Assembly: GCA_035578905.1 (NCBI GenBank)
Contig: JAQJVL010000515.1
Coordinates: forward strand, 332,001-396,000
From: Stictocephala bisonia
Taxonomy: Eukaryota > Arthropoda > Insecta > Hemiptera > Membracidae
Length of the DNA: 64,000 nt
Direction: 5' to 3'
The notes below the pieces were generated by a model, which worked only from the letters and a program-made list of their open reading frames with translations, made no database searches and had not been told where the DNA came from. Positions 1 to 13,066 of the stretch are shown here, in pieces. Positions within the stretch are counted from its first letter, which is position 1. Each line of letters starts with the position of its first letter. The translations under genes and the position numbers were made by a program.

Positions 1-909
1 AATCATGGAGAAAGGTGGGCCCAGTTTATCGACAGAATGCTCTGAGAGTAGCCAGCGCTTTCCGCACAATATCTGAGGAAGCAGTCTGTGTCATTTCTGG
101 AATTCTCCCACTTAAAATCCTAGCCGAAGAACGACGGGCTCTGTACCATCGAAAGAGGACGACCTCACTAAGTCCTGATAAACTGAGAACTGAAGAGCGA
201 CAATATAGTATAGCACGATGGCAGCACCAATGGGACGCTGCAGAGAGAGGCAGGTGGACGTACCGTCTTATACCGAAGATAGTAGGCTGGCTGAACCGAA
301 ATCATGGAGAGGTCAATTACTATCTCACACAGATGTTGTCGGGACACGGCTGCTTCCAAGCTTATCTTCACCGTTTCAAGCATGATGATTCCCTGGAGTG
401 TCCGTCCTGTCCAGGAGTCGCTGAAGATGTGGAGCATGTGTTTTTTTGAGTGTCCTCGTTTTAGCCAAGAACGTGAAAAGTTAGAAATGATCCTCAACAA
501 GAGAATCAAACCAGAGACGATAGTAGAAGAAATGATACCAAGTGAAACTGCCTGGAATGCAACAAGTGCATTCGCTACGGAAGTACTTACAGAGTTGCGT
601 TCCATAGAAAGAAGAAGAGCAAAAGCTAGAACTTAGAAGGAAGGTAGAAACAACACCTTAATCACCCGAAGGAATAGCGATAGCTAATTCCTCCCCCCGC
701 GATGTAATGCCTAGACGGTGGTTTCCGTGGGGGATTAGAGGCCAGAAGACAGGAGTGGTTTTAGTGAGTATGGGCGCTAGTGTCAAGTTTAGTACGACAC
801 TGCGTCGAGTCTCACATATCCAGGCAAATAACTACTATAATCAATAACATCACCAATAATAACCACTATGGACCTCTGCCTGGAATAAGTAAATGCATTT
901 CCACTTCTG

Positions 910-941
<32 letters not shown>
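1..941 (+). mobile_element. 3' end of an R1-clade non-LTR retrotransposon
   Basis: The left edge cuts into a LINE whose reading frame, 3' untranslated region and poly(A) tail are visible. The coding part ends near 636. A GC-richer 3' UTR of about 275 bp follows, then an uninterrupted A run at 913-941, the expected tail of a reverse-transcribed copy. The protein (next entry) has the R1-type C-terminal signature. The 5' part lies outside the window. Being 5'-incomplete here and frameshifted, this copy is probably dead. Confidence 0.85.
3..636 (+). pseudogene. R1-type ORF2 C-terminal fragment with a frameshift
   Basis: The frame is open from the window edge. It encodes the region downstream of the reverse transcriptase fingers: RWQHQWD, GRWTYRLIP, YYLTQMLSGHGCF and YLHRF, followed by a C-terminal zinc-knuckle-like pattern CPSC...EH.FFEC. 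These blocks in this order are typical of R1-clade LINEs. At the run of seven T near 441-447 the frame stops (TTT TTT TGA). Removing one T in thought lets it run on as EHVFFECPRF and continue to a stop near 636, so there is a +1 frameshift in a homopolymer. It could be a true mutation or a sequencing error. The fragment carries the C-terminal domain only, with no visible catalytic YADD motif. Confidence 0.8.
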
Positions 942-955
<14 letters not shown>

Positions 956-960
956 TATAT
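941..960. repeat. (AC)n/(AT)n microsatellite behind the R1 poly(A) tail
   Basis: Directly after the A run there are about seven AC dinucleotides and then alternating AT. Microsatellites often seed at retrotransposon tails. Confidence 0.8.
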
Positions 961-965
961 ATTCA

Positions 966-1004
966 TTAAAAACCCATATCAATACTTAAAATATGGGTTT
1001 TTAA
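966..1004. repeat. Short perfect inverted repeat
   Basis: A 14-bp arm at 966-979 (TTAAAAACCCATAT) is exactly reverse-complemented at 991-1004, with an 11-nt loop. It may be a fragment of a foldback element; no function is evident. Confidence 0.7.
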
Positions 1005-1906
1005 ACGTTACATAAGGGAACGAAATGTACCGTTGAACTGTTTATGTTTTGTAGCTTTCTAAATTGGTCATGTGAAAAATGAATGTATCTCTTTAACAGT
1101 ACAAGTAAACGCCACACAACACAAATCTATTACAATATAAGCACAAAATGCACAAATATATTACAATACAAGTACAAAATGCACAAATATTATGGTGATC
1201 TTTTAATTAATTTTGTTAATTTGTTTTGTTTAATCTCTTTAAACAGAAAACAACTTAAAACATTCCATAGGAGGTAAAACATTTACAAAATCATCAAATT
1301 TACAAAAGTAATATCTGTTATACTGTAACAACATTTTATTTACATTTTATATCCAGCCTTTTTATCATCTATTAAAAAAAAAACATCATGCAATATGACA
1401 GCCGTACAGGGTCATTATTGAACAATTGTAATACAAATAATTAATATTTGTACTTATTACATTAAGCCAGCGTATAAAGCTAATGGCAAACATTAAATAT
1501 CTATAAATGTTTCATGATTTTTGTTTTACATAAAAGGCTAATAAAAACATAATGTGGAAAAATAAAGAATAATGCGACGATTTATAAGAAATTGTGCTAA
1601 AAACATAACAAGGGTTTTTCCTAAAGTAGGTTACTTACATATATTACAAATGTATGTAATTTGACTTATAGATGCTGGATATTTAAATCGATATTTTTAC
1701 TTAATATGGTGCAAGAAATGATATTTGGGGATATATTGCGTAAAACTAAACTAAGAACATTCATTACTGTCATGTTAGCAGTGAATTTCCTTATATTATA
1801 AAAGTTAAAGAATTGTGTCCAAAAAATGTAATGGATAATAGTCTAATATCCATTTTGGAGTCAATAAATACTATTTGTGGATTAAAACTATCTTTAATTC
1901 AATTTT
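1005..1906. other. AT-rich 3' flank of PGRP-L; no gene seen
   Basis: Very AT-rich unique-looking sequence with only short chance open frames. On the minus strand a possible polyadenylation hexamer AATAAA lies at 1335-1340, about 570 nt beyond the PGRP-L stop codon. Confidence 0.5.
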
Positions 1907-2007
1907 TTACACATAAAATAACAGGAACTTTTCGTTAATTAGTTTATTTCGTACTCCAAAAACAGTGAGATCATGTAGTTTTTCCAGCATAATATTTGGT
2001 GGCGGAG
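1907..2007 (-). CDS. PGRP-L exon C: C-terminal part of a PGRP-like protein
   Basis: On the minus strand an acceptor (TTGTTTCAG, ending at 2008) opens this exon in phase 1, matching the phase-1 donor of exon B. It reads S-PPPNIMLEKLHDLTVFGV, then RNKLINEKFLLFYV and a TAA at 1907-1909. This is the PGRP helix region before the C-terminal strand (family pattern: A..LI.FGV..G.I...Y.L). It aligns with exon C of PGRP-R through the shared HDL-VFGV core. The frame stops where a usual PGRP would continue with HRQ...T.CPG, so about 35 residues are missing. No downstream homologous segment was found. A GTGTAA or GTAAAA sequence at the stop could be a weak donor to an unseen exon. The 49-bp satellite separates this exon from exon B. 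Confidence 0.75.
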
Positions 2008-2644
2008 CTGAAACAATACAAAGTAAACAGCCAACTGAAAATATTACAGAGAAATATACGTAGACATACCTGGAATACTATAGACTTCTGGATGTGTAGT
2101 TTTGATATCTCTGATGTTTTAAGGTGTACATGTGAGTTATTGAGCTTTCATAGCGGAAGAGGAAAGACATTAAAGATCAACAAACACCTGTAGGACTGAT
2201 GACGTGATATCACGTAAGCCTCCCTCTCGTCAGCCAACAATCCTTTAGACTAATTATGGTAGTAACTGTTTGATTTTACTTATTTTAGTAATTTATTAAC
2301 GTTTTAATAACACACTAACGAATTTAAGCAAGTATTACACAGAATAAAAATCAAATAACTGTTTTTAAATAAAAATTCATTAAAATATTCTTATGAGAAA
2401 CACCAAAAAAGCAGACGACTAACTTAGGACATTCGTTTGATCTACGAACCGGAAAAACTATATCTTTTACTTATTTAAATTAGGTTTATTAGTAATTTTA
2501 ATTAATAATACTTTACTTTAAATGCTTTTATAAAAGCGTAGTTAGTAAAAAGCATTCACTCACAATTCATACAATAAGAGATCTTTGCGAATGAATTAAT
2601 AATAACTAAAGTAAAACGATATAATCTTTGACAAATTTAGGATA

Positions 2645-5600
2645 TATTAAACAGTGTTACTTAGAAGTTTACATAAGCTATTATACTACTTATTATTAAA
2701 CAGTGTTACTTAGAAGTTTACATGAGCTATTATACTACTTATTATTAAACAGTGTTACTTAGAAGTTTACATGAGCTATTATACTACTTATTATTAAACA
2801 GTGTTACTTAGAAGATTACATGAGATATTATACTAATTATTATTAAACAGTGTTACTTAGAAGTTTACATAAGCTATTATACTACTTATTATTAAACAGT
2901 GTTACTTAGAAGATTACATGAGCTATTATACTACTTATTATTAAACAGTGTTACTTAGAAGTTTACATAAGCTATTATACTACTTATTATTAAACAGTGT
3001 TACTTAGAAGTTTACATGAGCTATTATACTACTTATTATTAAACAGTGTTACTTAGAAGTTTACATAAGCTATTATACTACTTATTATTAAACAGTGTTA
3101 CTTAGAAGTTTACATGAGCTATTATACTACTTATTATTAAACAGTGTTACTTAGAAGTTTACATGAGCTATTATACTACTTATTATTAAACTGTGTTACT
3201 TAGAAGATTACATGAGCTATTATACTACTTATTATTAAACAGTGTTACTTAGAAGTTTACATGAGCTGTTATACTACTTATTATTAAACAGTGTTACTTA
3301 GAATATTACATAAGCTATTATACTACTTATTATTAAACAGTGTTACTTAGAAGTTTACATGAGCTATTATACTACTTATTATTAAAGAGTGTTACTTAGA
3401 AGTTTACATGAGCTATTATGCTACTTATTATTAAACAGTGTTACTTAGAAGTTTACATGAGGTATTATACTACGTATTATTAAAGAGTGTTACTCTGAAG
3501 TTTACATGAGCTATTATACTACTTATTATTAAAGAGTGTTACTTAGAAGTTTACATAACCTATTATAATACTTATTATTAAAGAGTGTTACTTAGAAGTT
3601 TACATAAAATATTATTATACTTATTATTAAACAGTGTTACTTACAAGTTTACATAAGCTATTATACTACTTATTATTAAACAGTGTTACTTAGAAGTTTA
3701 CATAAGCTATTATACTACTTATTATTAAACAGTGTTACTTAGAAGTTTACATAAGCTATTATACTACTTATTATTAAACAGTGTTACTTAGAAGTTTACA
3801 TAAGCTATTATACTACTTATTATATATTAAACAGTGTTACTTAGAAGTTTACATGAGCTATTATACTACTTATTATTAAACAGTGTTACTTAGAAGTTTA
3901 CATGAGCTATTATACTACTTATTATTAAACAGTGTTACTTAGAAGTTTACATGAGCTATTATACTACTTATTATTAAACAGTGTTACTTAGAAGTTTACA
4001 TGAGCTATTATACTACTTATTATTAAACAGTGTTACTTAGAAGTTTACATGAGCTATTATACTACTTATTATTAAACAGTGTTACTTAGAAGTTTACATG
4101 AGCTATTATACTACTTATTATTAAACAGTGTTACTTAGAAGTTTACATGAGCTATTATACTACTTATTATTAAACAGTGTTACTTAGAAGTTTACATGAG
4201 CTATTATACTACTTATTATTAAACAGTGTTACTTAGAAGTTTACATGAGCTATTATACTACTTATTATTAAACAGTGTTACTTAGAAGTTTACATGAGCT
4301 ATTATACTACTTATTATTAAACAGTGTTACTTAGAAGTTTACATGAGCTATTATACTACTTATTATTAAACAGTGTTACTTAGAAGTTTACATGAGCTAT
4401 TATACTACTTATTATTAAACAGTGTTACTTAGAAGTTTACATGAGCTATTATACTACTTATTATTAAACAGTGTTACTTAGAAGTTTACATGAGCTATTA
4501 TACTACTTATTATTAAACAGTGTTACTTAGAAGTTTACATGAGCTATTATACTACTTATTATTAAACAGTGTTACTTAGAAGTTTACATGAGCTATTATA
4601 CTACTTATTATTAAACAGTGTTACTTAGAAGTTTACATGAGCTATTATACTACTTATTATTAAACAGTGTTACTTAGAAGTTTACATGAGCTATTATACT
4701 ACTTATTATTAAACAGTGTTACTTAGAAGTTTACATGAGCTATTATACTACTTATTATTAAACAGTGTTACTTAGAAGTTTACATGAGCTATTATACTAC
4801 TTATTATTAAACAGTGTTACTTAGAAGTTTACATGAGCTATTATACTACTTATTATTAAACAGTGTTACTTAGAAGTTTACATGAGCTATTATACTACTT
4901 ATTATTAAACAGTGTTACTTAGAAGTTTACATGAGCTATTATACTACTTATTATTAAACAGTGTTACTTAGAAGTTTACATGAGCTATTATACTACTTAT
5001 TATTAAACAGTGTTACTTAGAAGTTTACATGAGCTATTATACTACTTATTATTAAACAGTGTTACTTAGAAGTTTACATGAGCTATTATACTACTTATTA
5101 TTAAACAGTGTTACTTAGAAGTTTACATGAGCTATTATACTACTTATTATTAAACAGTGTTACTTAGAAGTTTACATGAGCTATTATACTACTTATTATT
5201 AAACAGTGTTACTTAGAAGTTTACATGAGCTATTATACTACTTATTATTAAACAGTGTTACTTAGAAGTTTACATGAGCTATTATACTACTTATTATTAA
5301 ACAGTGTTACTTAGAAGTTTACATGAGCTATTATACTACTTATTATTAAACAGTGTTACTTAGAAGTTTACATGAGCTATTATACTACTTATTATTAAAC
5401 AGTGTTACTTAGAAGTTTACATGAGCTATTATACTACTTATTATTAAACAGTGTTACTTAGAAGTTTACATGAGCTATTATACTACTTATTATTAAACAG
5501 TGTTACTTAGAAGTTTACATGAGCTATTATACTACTTATTATTAAACAGTGTTACTTAGAAGTTTACATGAGCTATTATACTACTTATTATTAAACAGTG

Positions 5601-8306
5601 TTACTTAGAAGTTTACATGAGCTATTATACTACTTATTATTAAACAGTGTTACTTAGAAGTTTACATGAGCTATTATACTACTTATTATTAAACAGTGTT
5701 ACTTAGAAGTTTACATGAGCTATTATACTACTTATTATTAAACAGTGTTACTTAGAAGTTTACATGAGCTATTATACTACTTATTATTAAACAGTGTTAC
5801 TTAGAAGTTTACATGAGCTATTATACTACTTATTATTAAACAGTGTTACTTAGAAGTTTACATGAGCTATTATACTACTTATTATTAAACAGTGTTACTT
5901 AGAAGTTTACATGAGCTATTATACTACTTATTATTAAACAGTGTTACTTAGAAGTTTACATGAGCTATTATACTACTTATTATTAAACAGTGTTACTTAG
6001 AAGTTTACATGAGCTATTATACTACTTATTATTAAACAGTGTTACTTAGAAGTTTACATGAGCTATTATACTACTTATTATTAAACAGTGTTACTTAGAA
6101 GTTTACATGAGCTATTATACTACTTATTATTAAACAGTGTTACTTAGAAGTTTACATGAGCTATTATACTACTTATTATTAAACAGTGTTACTTAGAAGT
6201 TTACATGAGCTATTATACTACTTATTATTAAACAGTGTTACTTAGAAGTTTACATGAGCTATTATACTACTTATTATTAAACAGTGTTACTTAGAAGTTT
6301 ACATGAGCTATTATACTACTTATTATTAAACAGTGTTACTTAGAAGTTTACATGAGCTATTATACTACTTATTATTAAACAGTGTTACTTAGAAGTTTAC
6401 ATGAGCTATTATACTACTTATTATTAAACAGTGTTACTTAGAAGTTTACATGAGCTATTATACTACTTATTATTAAACAGTGTTACTTAGAAGTTTACAT
6501 GAGCTATTATACTACTTATTATTAAACAGTGTTACTTAGAAGTTTACATGAGCTATTATACTACTTATTATTAAACAGTGTTACTTAGAAGTTTACATGA
6601 GCTATTATACTACTTATTATTAAACAGTGTTACTTAGAAGTTTACATGAGCTATTATACTACTTATTATTAAACAGTGTTACTTAGAAGTTTACATGAGC
6701 TATTATACTACTTATTATTAAACAGTGTTACTTAGAAGTTTACATGAGCTATTATACTACTTATTATTAAACAGTGTTACTTAGAAGTTTACATGAGCTA
6801 TTATACTACTTATTATTAAACAGTGTTACTTAGAAGTTTACATGAGCTATTATACTACTTATTATTAAACAGTGTTACTTAGAAGTTTACATGAGCTATT
6901 ATACTACTTATTATTAAACAGTGTTACTTAGAAGTTTACATGAGCTATTATACTACTTATTATTAAACAGTGTTACTTAGAAGTTTACATGAGCTATTAT
7001 ACTACTTATTATTAAACAGTGTTACTTAGAAGTTTACATGAGCTATTATACTACTTATTATTAAACAGTGTTACTTAGAAGTTTACATGAGCTATTATAC
7101 TACTTATTATTAAACAGTGTTACTTAGAAGTTTACATGAGCTATTATACTACTTATTATTAAACAGTGTTACTTAGAAGTTTACATGAGCTATTATACTA
7201 CTTATTATTAAACAGTGTTACTTAGAAGTTTACATGAGCTATTATACTACTTATTATTAAACAGTGTTACTTAGAAGTTTACATGAGCTATTATACTACT
7301 TATTATTAAACAGTGTTACTTAGAAGTTTACATGAGCTATTATACTACTTATTATTAAACAGTGTTACTTAGAAGTTTACATGAGCTATTATACTACTTA
7401 TTATTAAACAGTGTTACTTAGAAGTTTACATGAGCTATTATACTACTTATTTTTAAACAGTGTTACTTTGAAGTTTACATGAGCTATTATACTACTTATT
7501 ATTAAACAGTGTTACTTTGAAGTTTACATGAGCTATTATACTACTTATTATTAAACAGTGTTACTTAGAAGTTTACATGAGCTATTATTCTACTTATTAT
7601 TAAACAGTGTTACTTAGAAGTAAACAGTGTTACTTAGAAGTTTACATGAGCTGTTATACTACTTATTATTAAACAGTGTTACTTAGAAGTTTACATGAGC
7701 TGTTATACTACTTATTATTAAACAGTGTTACTTAGAAGTTTACATGATATATTATACTACTTATTATTAAACAGTGTTAATTAGAAGTTTACATGAGCTA
7801 TTATACTACTTATTATTAAACAGTGTTACTTAGAAGTTTACATGAGCTATTATACTACTTATTATTAAACAGTGTTACTTAGAAGTTTACATGAGCTATT
7901 ATACTACTTATTATTAAACAGTGTTACTTAGAAGTTTACATGAGCTATTATAGTACTTATTATTAAACAGTGTTACTTAGAAGTTTACATGAGCTATTAT
8001 ACTACTTATTATTAAACAGTGTTACTTAGAAGTTTACATGAGCTATTATACTACTTATTATTAAACAGTGTTACTTAGAAGTTTACATGAGCTATTATAC
8101 TACTTATTATTAAACAGTGTTACTTAGAAGTTTACATGAGCTATTATACTACTTATTATTAAACAGTGTTACTTAGAAGTTTACATAAGCTATTATACTA
8201 CTTATTATTAAACAGTGTTACTTAGAAGTTTACATGAGCTATTATACTACTTATTATTAAACAGTGTTATTCAGAAGTTTACAAAATTATTATACTACTT
8301 ATTATT
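2645..8306 (+). repeat. 49-bp satellite array, about 115 copies, inside the PGRP-L intron
   Basis: Head-to-tail units of 49 bp, recognisable by CAGTGTTACTTAGAAG and GAGCTATTATACTAC. The measured spacing is 49 bp (for example 5161 to 5210). The core, roughly 3840-7440, looks identical unit to unit by eye. The edges (2645-3830 and 7440-8306) carry substitutions such as ATAAG for ATGAG and AAAGAG for AAACAG, plus a partial unit near 7611-7640. A homogeneous centre with decayed edges is what unequal exchange predicts. It is not a CRISPR array because there are no unique spacers. It lies between exons B and C of PGRP-L. Confidence 0.97.
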
Positions 8307-8493
8307 TATCAAAATTTGTGTTTAATAAAAATCGTTTTATTAAAACTCTCTACAACATGACCCTGCCTATCCTATCCAGGGTTGGATTTTATCTTAGACT
8401 ATTTTCAATAGTAATTAAAAGTGTAGCCTATATCTTAAAAGTTACCCACCAAGACAAAGTATGACTACAAAATTGTGAATACTCAATACTTAC

Positions 8494-8621
8494 ATTTAAA
8501 CTCTCCCATAAGAGCAACAAAGAGACTAAATGGATTTAACATGTTGTATCCTTTAGGTAGGCCTGGAGAAGACTCAAATCCTCTCCCCTCGTATATCTGT
8601 CCATCGGTTCCTATCAAAAAA
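8494..8621 (-). CDS. PGRP-L exon B: PGRP domain core
   Basis: The exon is bounded on the minus strand by a good acceptor (TTTTTTCAG ending at 8622, phase 2) and a strong donor (GTAAGTATTG from 8493, phase 1). It encodes 42 full codons starting FLIGTDGQIYEGRGF and ending SLFVALMGEFK. FLIG.DG.IYEGRG is the most conserved PGRP signature. The usual GAHT..YN.SIGI.F.GNF segment is changed: GAH is absent and LPKGYN is in its place. Length (128 bp) and both splice phases are identical to exon B of PGRP-R at 60721-60848, and 22 of 42 residues match. Peptidoglycan binding through this fold is inferred from the family. Confidence 0.92.
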
Positions 8622-9665
8622 CTGAAAAAATATGGTTTGAACATTTTAAGTTTGAAATAGAGTATTTGGCAGAATTTATTAATATAACAATATGAAATAG
8701 GTTTTCTTAACTCTGTCTCAATCAAAATGGGTTTTTCATGTTGTGGTCGCATAAATTAAAGGGATCTATACTCAAATGTTGTGATGCTATTTGACATTTT
8801 AATGTCTCAAAATATTTATGAAATTTCATCCCATATATTGTTTTAAATATTGAAAAGCTGGTTTGAATTAATTTTGGCCAAGTATAGCACACGCATTTTT
8901 AAACTTAATTTTTGTCATGTAGGAGTTATTGATTAGTATAATTATTTTTGAAAGAATTTCTGATTTCCAAATACATAGGTGCACTGTATTTTTTTCTTAC
9001 TGTAATACAATATTTAGAACCTTCTTAAAATTTGATGTTGTACAAATTTAGACTTTATTTTTAATGACGTGGGAGTTTGAGACAATTGGCTCTATTGTCC
9101 AACTCAGTAGGTTTTATGACGTGGGAGTTTGAGACAATTGGCTCTATTGTCCAACTCAGTAGGTTTTATGTTTAATAATATTCTATGAAACGTTTAAATA
9201 ACTACGATAAAACCCATTCTGTACCTTTTTAGGTAACACAATGTTAGGCACTTGGCAAGTTTGAAAACGCTTTATGTTTCTATCAGTTTCAGCTTCGTAT
9301 TCTTAATCGAAGAGCAAAGTTGCATTCTTTTTACTCAAAGGAATGTCTGTAAGGTACTTTCATATCTCTCCAGTTTTGAAATTAAATCTGACTAAAAAAT
9401 TAAATAATCATAACATGCAAACGTAAATAATATTTTGATTTTTTTTAACAACCGAATGTCATTTGTTATTAAAAAACACAATATCCAGTTTTGTAATATT
9501 ATTTAAATATGATTAAAAAACTGTGACTATGTTTGGACAGTATCCAGTTAGGAGTCTAACGTCATTTTACAGGATACTCTTCAGTTTTAAGGTCAATCAA
9601 GATTAATAGTTACTTTATCTTATTAATATTAAGGGATGAACATTGTCTATATGGTACTTACTTAC
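8622..9665. other. PGRP-L intron A-B
   Basis: AT-rich intron between exons A and B (1044 bp). It holds the 52-bp tandem duplication at 9065-9168 and nothing else recognised. Confidence 0.7.
9065..9168. repeat. 52-bp tandem duplication
   Basis: Two direct copies, 9065-9116 and 9117-9168, each beginning TGACGTGGGAGTTTGAGAC. They look identical and may be the start of a new minisatellite. Confidence 0.95.
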
Positions 9666-9894
9666 TTGTACTTTATATCTGGACAACGTCTTGACGTTAT
9701 GTGTCTTATCTGCATACGGAAAATCTCCTTAGAGCATGTTCTGGGTGAGTAGCAGGTCTTCCTGTGCGTTGGGCAGCAGAACACGTAGGAGACCCCATGT
9801 TGCTCCCTTAGTTCCTGAATATATTTTTTCTTTTTCCAGCGGGGTCTCTCGGCCTTCCAACCCGGCCGGGGTATTATAAATGGTAGATTTGTTT
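9666..9894 (-). CDS. PGRP-L exon A: N-terminal half of the PGRP domain
   Basis: The frame is 2 + 75 codons + 2 bases. It begins TNLPFIIPRPGWKAERP, passes HGVSYVFCCPTHRKTCYS and C.KEI, and ends CPDIKY with a split AA|T codon giving N. The donor is GTAAG (9665-9661), phase 2. This follows the PGRP order: I..R..W.A..P, P(V)..YV...HT, the C-x5-C disulphide pair, V..IQ..H, and DI.YN. Where amidase PGRPs have HHT this protein has CPT, so the first zinc histidine is lost. The proposed acceptor (TTCTACGAAG) has a weak pyrimidine tract, so the 5' border is less certain than the 3' one. The preceding exon must end in phase 1; it was not found. Confidence 0.85.
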
Positions 9895-10678
9895 CTTCGT
9901 AGAATATAATATTATTGGCATTTAAAAATATTATTTAATTTTATTAAATATTTCTTAAAGAGACCTGATGAATTGTTAAAACTAAGAAATTAAGATAGAA
10001 ACAATCTGTCAAATTAAGTATATTTACATCCTAAAAAAATATGAAATAAAATAGCTTACATTGACAACATGATCAGATACAACCTACACTGACCTAGTGC
10101 TTACAGCCCACCGAGTCATCAACAGTCCACCCAATAACCTTGCACAATATCCACCGGCAATCGTCAAGAACAACTAGGGCGTGTCAGCGTTATACTGAGA
10201 ACCGTGGATCACATTAATGTGCCTACCCTTATGAAATTCATCTCAAAACAGAATTTGTAACTTTTTTCGTAAACAAAGTTTCAAGTAAAAACGGTAAGAA
10301 TCAAAACACCATTACAATAAATGCTTTAAATACCACTTTAAAAATAAATCAACCAACTTTGATACTCATGAAATTGTTAATAAAATGAAACAACGATGCT
10401 GTTTTCTATCATGGATGTAATGTACAATGATACAATAAAGAATGTTCATACGAAAATATATTCTCCTGTGCATCATGAAATGTTTACGAAAAGAGAAATA
10501 AAGCTACGTCTACTATTATCTATTTAATGAATATCTGAAAATTTACTTTTATTCTATACTAACACATTACTAAACATGTATTTTTCTTTGACTAAATTGG
10601 AATATAATTAAAACACCTCACTATTTAAACTTAATTTATAAGATACTAATTGGAAATAAAAATAGATATACATTACTA
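9895..10678. other. Sequence upstream of PGRP-L exon A; no convincing exon
   Basis: AT-rich apart from a slightly GC-richer patch at about 10080-10210. That patch has a hydrophobic minus-strand frame, but its phases do not fit exon A. Confidence 0.4.
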
Positions 10679-10957
10679 GCTGTACCCGCCCGCTTCGCCG
10701 ATCATAATCACAGAACAAATATTGATTTTGATTTTATAATCGAAATTTACAGCAAGCTATCAGTGTACACTTTATCAAATTTATATAAAATTTAGAACAG
10801 CTTACAGTAATGTATATCAGTACTATAATGTACTATATGTATTTAATGTACTATACTGTACAGTAATAGTACAGTATGTATAATGTACTAATGAAATTAA
10901 TTTCTTTTTAATTTTAAAAATGTAGCCTACCAACATCTTATTCAATTTGTTTTTATT

Positions 10958-12770
10958 TAATGAAATGAAATGAAATGAAATACGACTTTATTTAACCAGG
11001 CGAAGTTGGGACTAGAAAGTCCCTTCTTCCACTTAACCTGATACAAAAATAATTACAATTATAACAGTTTTGTTTTTAAATACAGTAATTGTAACTGAAT
11101 AAAAGTAACAATAACTATTATAATACAAAAAAACTATTTTAAAGTAAATAATATTATAAATGATATACATAATTACAAGTATAAAATAAATTAACAGACT
11201 TAGAAATAAAAATAAGATTATGAAATTCCACTTACACCCTCACACACGCTCTCTTCAACTGGATCACACGCTCATTCACACATATATTAACAAAATAGTA
11301 AATCATAAAACTAAAAGAAAAAAGGAAAAACTTACAAACCACATTCATACGTATCCTCCAGATGCTTGCCAAACACTACCGGCTATCATCGGACCCGCAG
11401 GAGAAAGGCTTTTACCTCCGCCCTGAAGCGATAACAGTTATCAATGTTCCTCATACCGTCTGGAAGGGAATTCCACAGACGGCAAGAATTTACGATAAAC
11501 GATTTATTAAATATTGAAGTTCTATGAGTAGGAATACAAAGAAGCGAAGCACCCCTGCGTGTTTCCCGGGCACTAATATGAGACAAAAACTTGAAGTTAT
11601 CAGACAGATATTTAGGAGACTTCGTGTGCAATACCTTGTGTAAGAAAGAAATGGTGTGATATTCATAGAGCCCCTTAATTTTTAGTAAAGAAAGTTGATC
11701 ATAGAATTGGGTTACATGATCTCTTCTTGAAAGATGAAATATGAATCTGATGCAGTAATTTTGTGCACGTTGAAGTCTCTCAGAGAGCTCGGCAGACATG
11801 TCATTAATCACGACGTCACAATAATTAAAGTGAGTGAGAACTAGAGCCCTTACTAGCAACACTTTGACATTCAGTGGTAAGTAAAGTGCAAACCGTTTCA
11901 AACTGTGTATGCCTGCAAACACTCTGTTACATATTTCAGTTACCTGTTCAGCCCATCCCAAGGTCCTAGTAATAGTGAGTCCAAGGTTACGTACTTTGTC
12001 GCTGTATTCAAGTGCCTGGTTGTTGAGAATGTTTCGGGATGACATTGAAGTTAAGTTTGTTAAGAAGTTTGCTGTAACCAATTAGTATGACTTGGGTTTT
12101 ATTTTCATTCAGTTTCAATCCATGGTGGAGGGCCCAAGAGCTAATAGCTTGTATGTCGGAGTTCATAAGAAATACACATCTGTCCAAGTCAGTAATTGAA
12201 AAGTGGTGATATATCTGCAAGTCATCTGCGTACAAGTGAAATTTAGAGTTTAAAATTACATTAATTATGTCATTGATATAAAGAGAGAAGAAAAGTGGCC
12301 CTAGCACTGTACCCTGAGGTACACCTCTAGTAACAGATCTCAAGTGTGAAGCACCATTACCAGCTTTCACACACTGTCTACGGTCAGATAGATATGACCT
12401 CACCCAGTCAACACAACCATCAGAAAATCCACTCCTCTTCAACTTAAGTAAGAGAAGAGGGTGAACAACGCAGTCGAAGGCCTTAGAAAAATCAAATAAA
12501 GTTAAGAGTGTCAATTGCCTACTGTCCATGGCACGACGAATATCGTCAGTTATTTTTAGAAGTGCAGATGTGGTACTGTGTTGTGGTCTGAATCCAGATT
12601 GAAAATTGGACAGGATATTGTTACGTTCTATAAATGATGATAGCTGCTCATGTACTACTCTTTCAAGGCACTTGGACAATGCTGGGAGGATATTAATAGG
12701 TCTGAAATCAGAAGGTGACAGGGGAGAGGAGCATTTATGAAGTGGGCGAGCATTAATAGATGTTAATCAA
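10958..12770 (-). mobile_element. 5'-truncated Jockey/CR1-like LINE
   Basis: A reverse-transcriptase LINE on the minus strand. Its 3' end carries a short (TTTCA)n tail, seen on the plus strand as ATGAAATGAAATGAAATG at 10959-10981, and its truncated 5' end is near 12770. The ORF is described in the next entry. The region 10982-11385 is its 3' UTR. Confidence 0.8.
11386..12763 (-). pseudogene. LINE reverse transcriptase, frameshifted
   Basis: The frame opens as PLHKCSSPLSPSDFRPINIL and ALSKCLERV (RT block 1). It continues with FQSGFRPQHST, TLFDFSKAFD (first catalytic Asp), GVPQGTVLGPLFFSLYIND and LYADDLQIY (catalytic YADD), then LNENKTQVILIG. Near 12045-12080 the frame shifts; the second part resumes as RNLGLTITRTLGW, then ALVLTHFNYCD and the C-terminal LWNSLPDGMRN. 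No endonuclease domain is present. The set is typical of Jockey/CR1-superfamily LINEs. One frameshift and the missing 5' part indicate a non-autonomous copy. Confidence 0.85.
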
Positions 12771-13066
12771 ATAAATCAGTGAATTAATATAGCTCCATAA
12801 GAGTACCATTGGAATTTTGGAGGCTAGTGAGATGGAATCTTGAGGTTGGAGAGGAAAATGCTTTCTTAGTGGATCTCTGGAAGCCTAGATAAACATATGT
12901 ACAAAATTTTAAGTCAATTTGACATATAGTTTTGGAGAAATAGTGATGAGTGGTAAATGGCTTTTATATAATTATTACAGTAAAACAATGTAAGCCTATT
13001 TTGAGAGGGAGCAAAGTAGGGCAGTTTTGGCTGTATCCAAATTAATATTGTAATCTTGCTATTTCA

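Noticed and set aside
2645..8306. CRISPR array
   Set aside because: Units are contiguous 49-mers with no unique spacers, in a eukaryotic intron.
10090..10180. Hydrophobic minus-strand frame (LFLTIAGGYCARLLGG) as a PGRP-L membrane exon
   Set aside because: The plausible acceptor and donor leave phase 2, while exon A needs phase 1; no homologue was found near PGRP-R.
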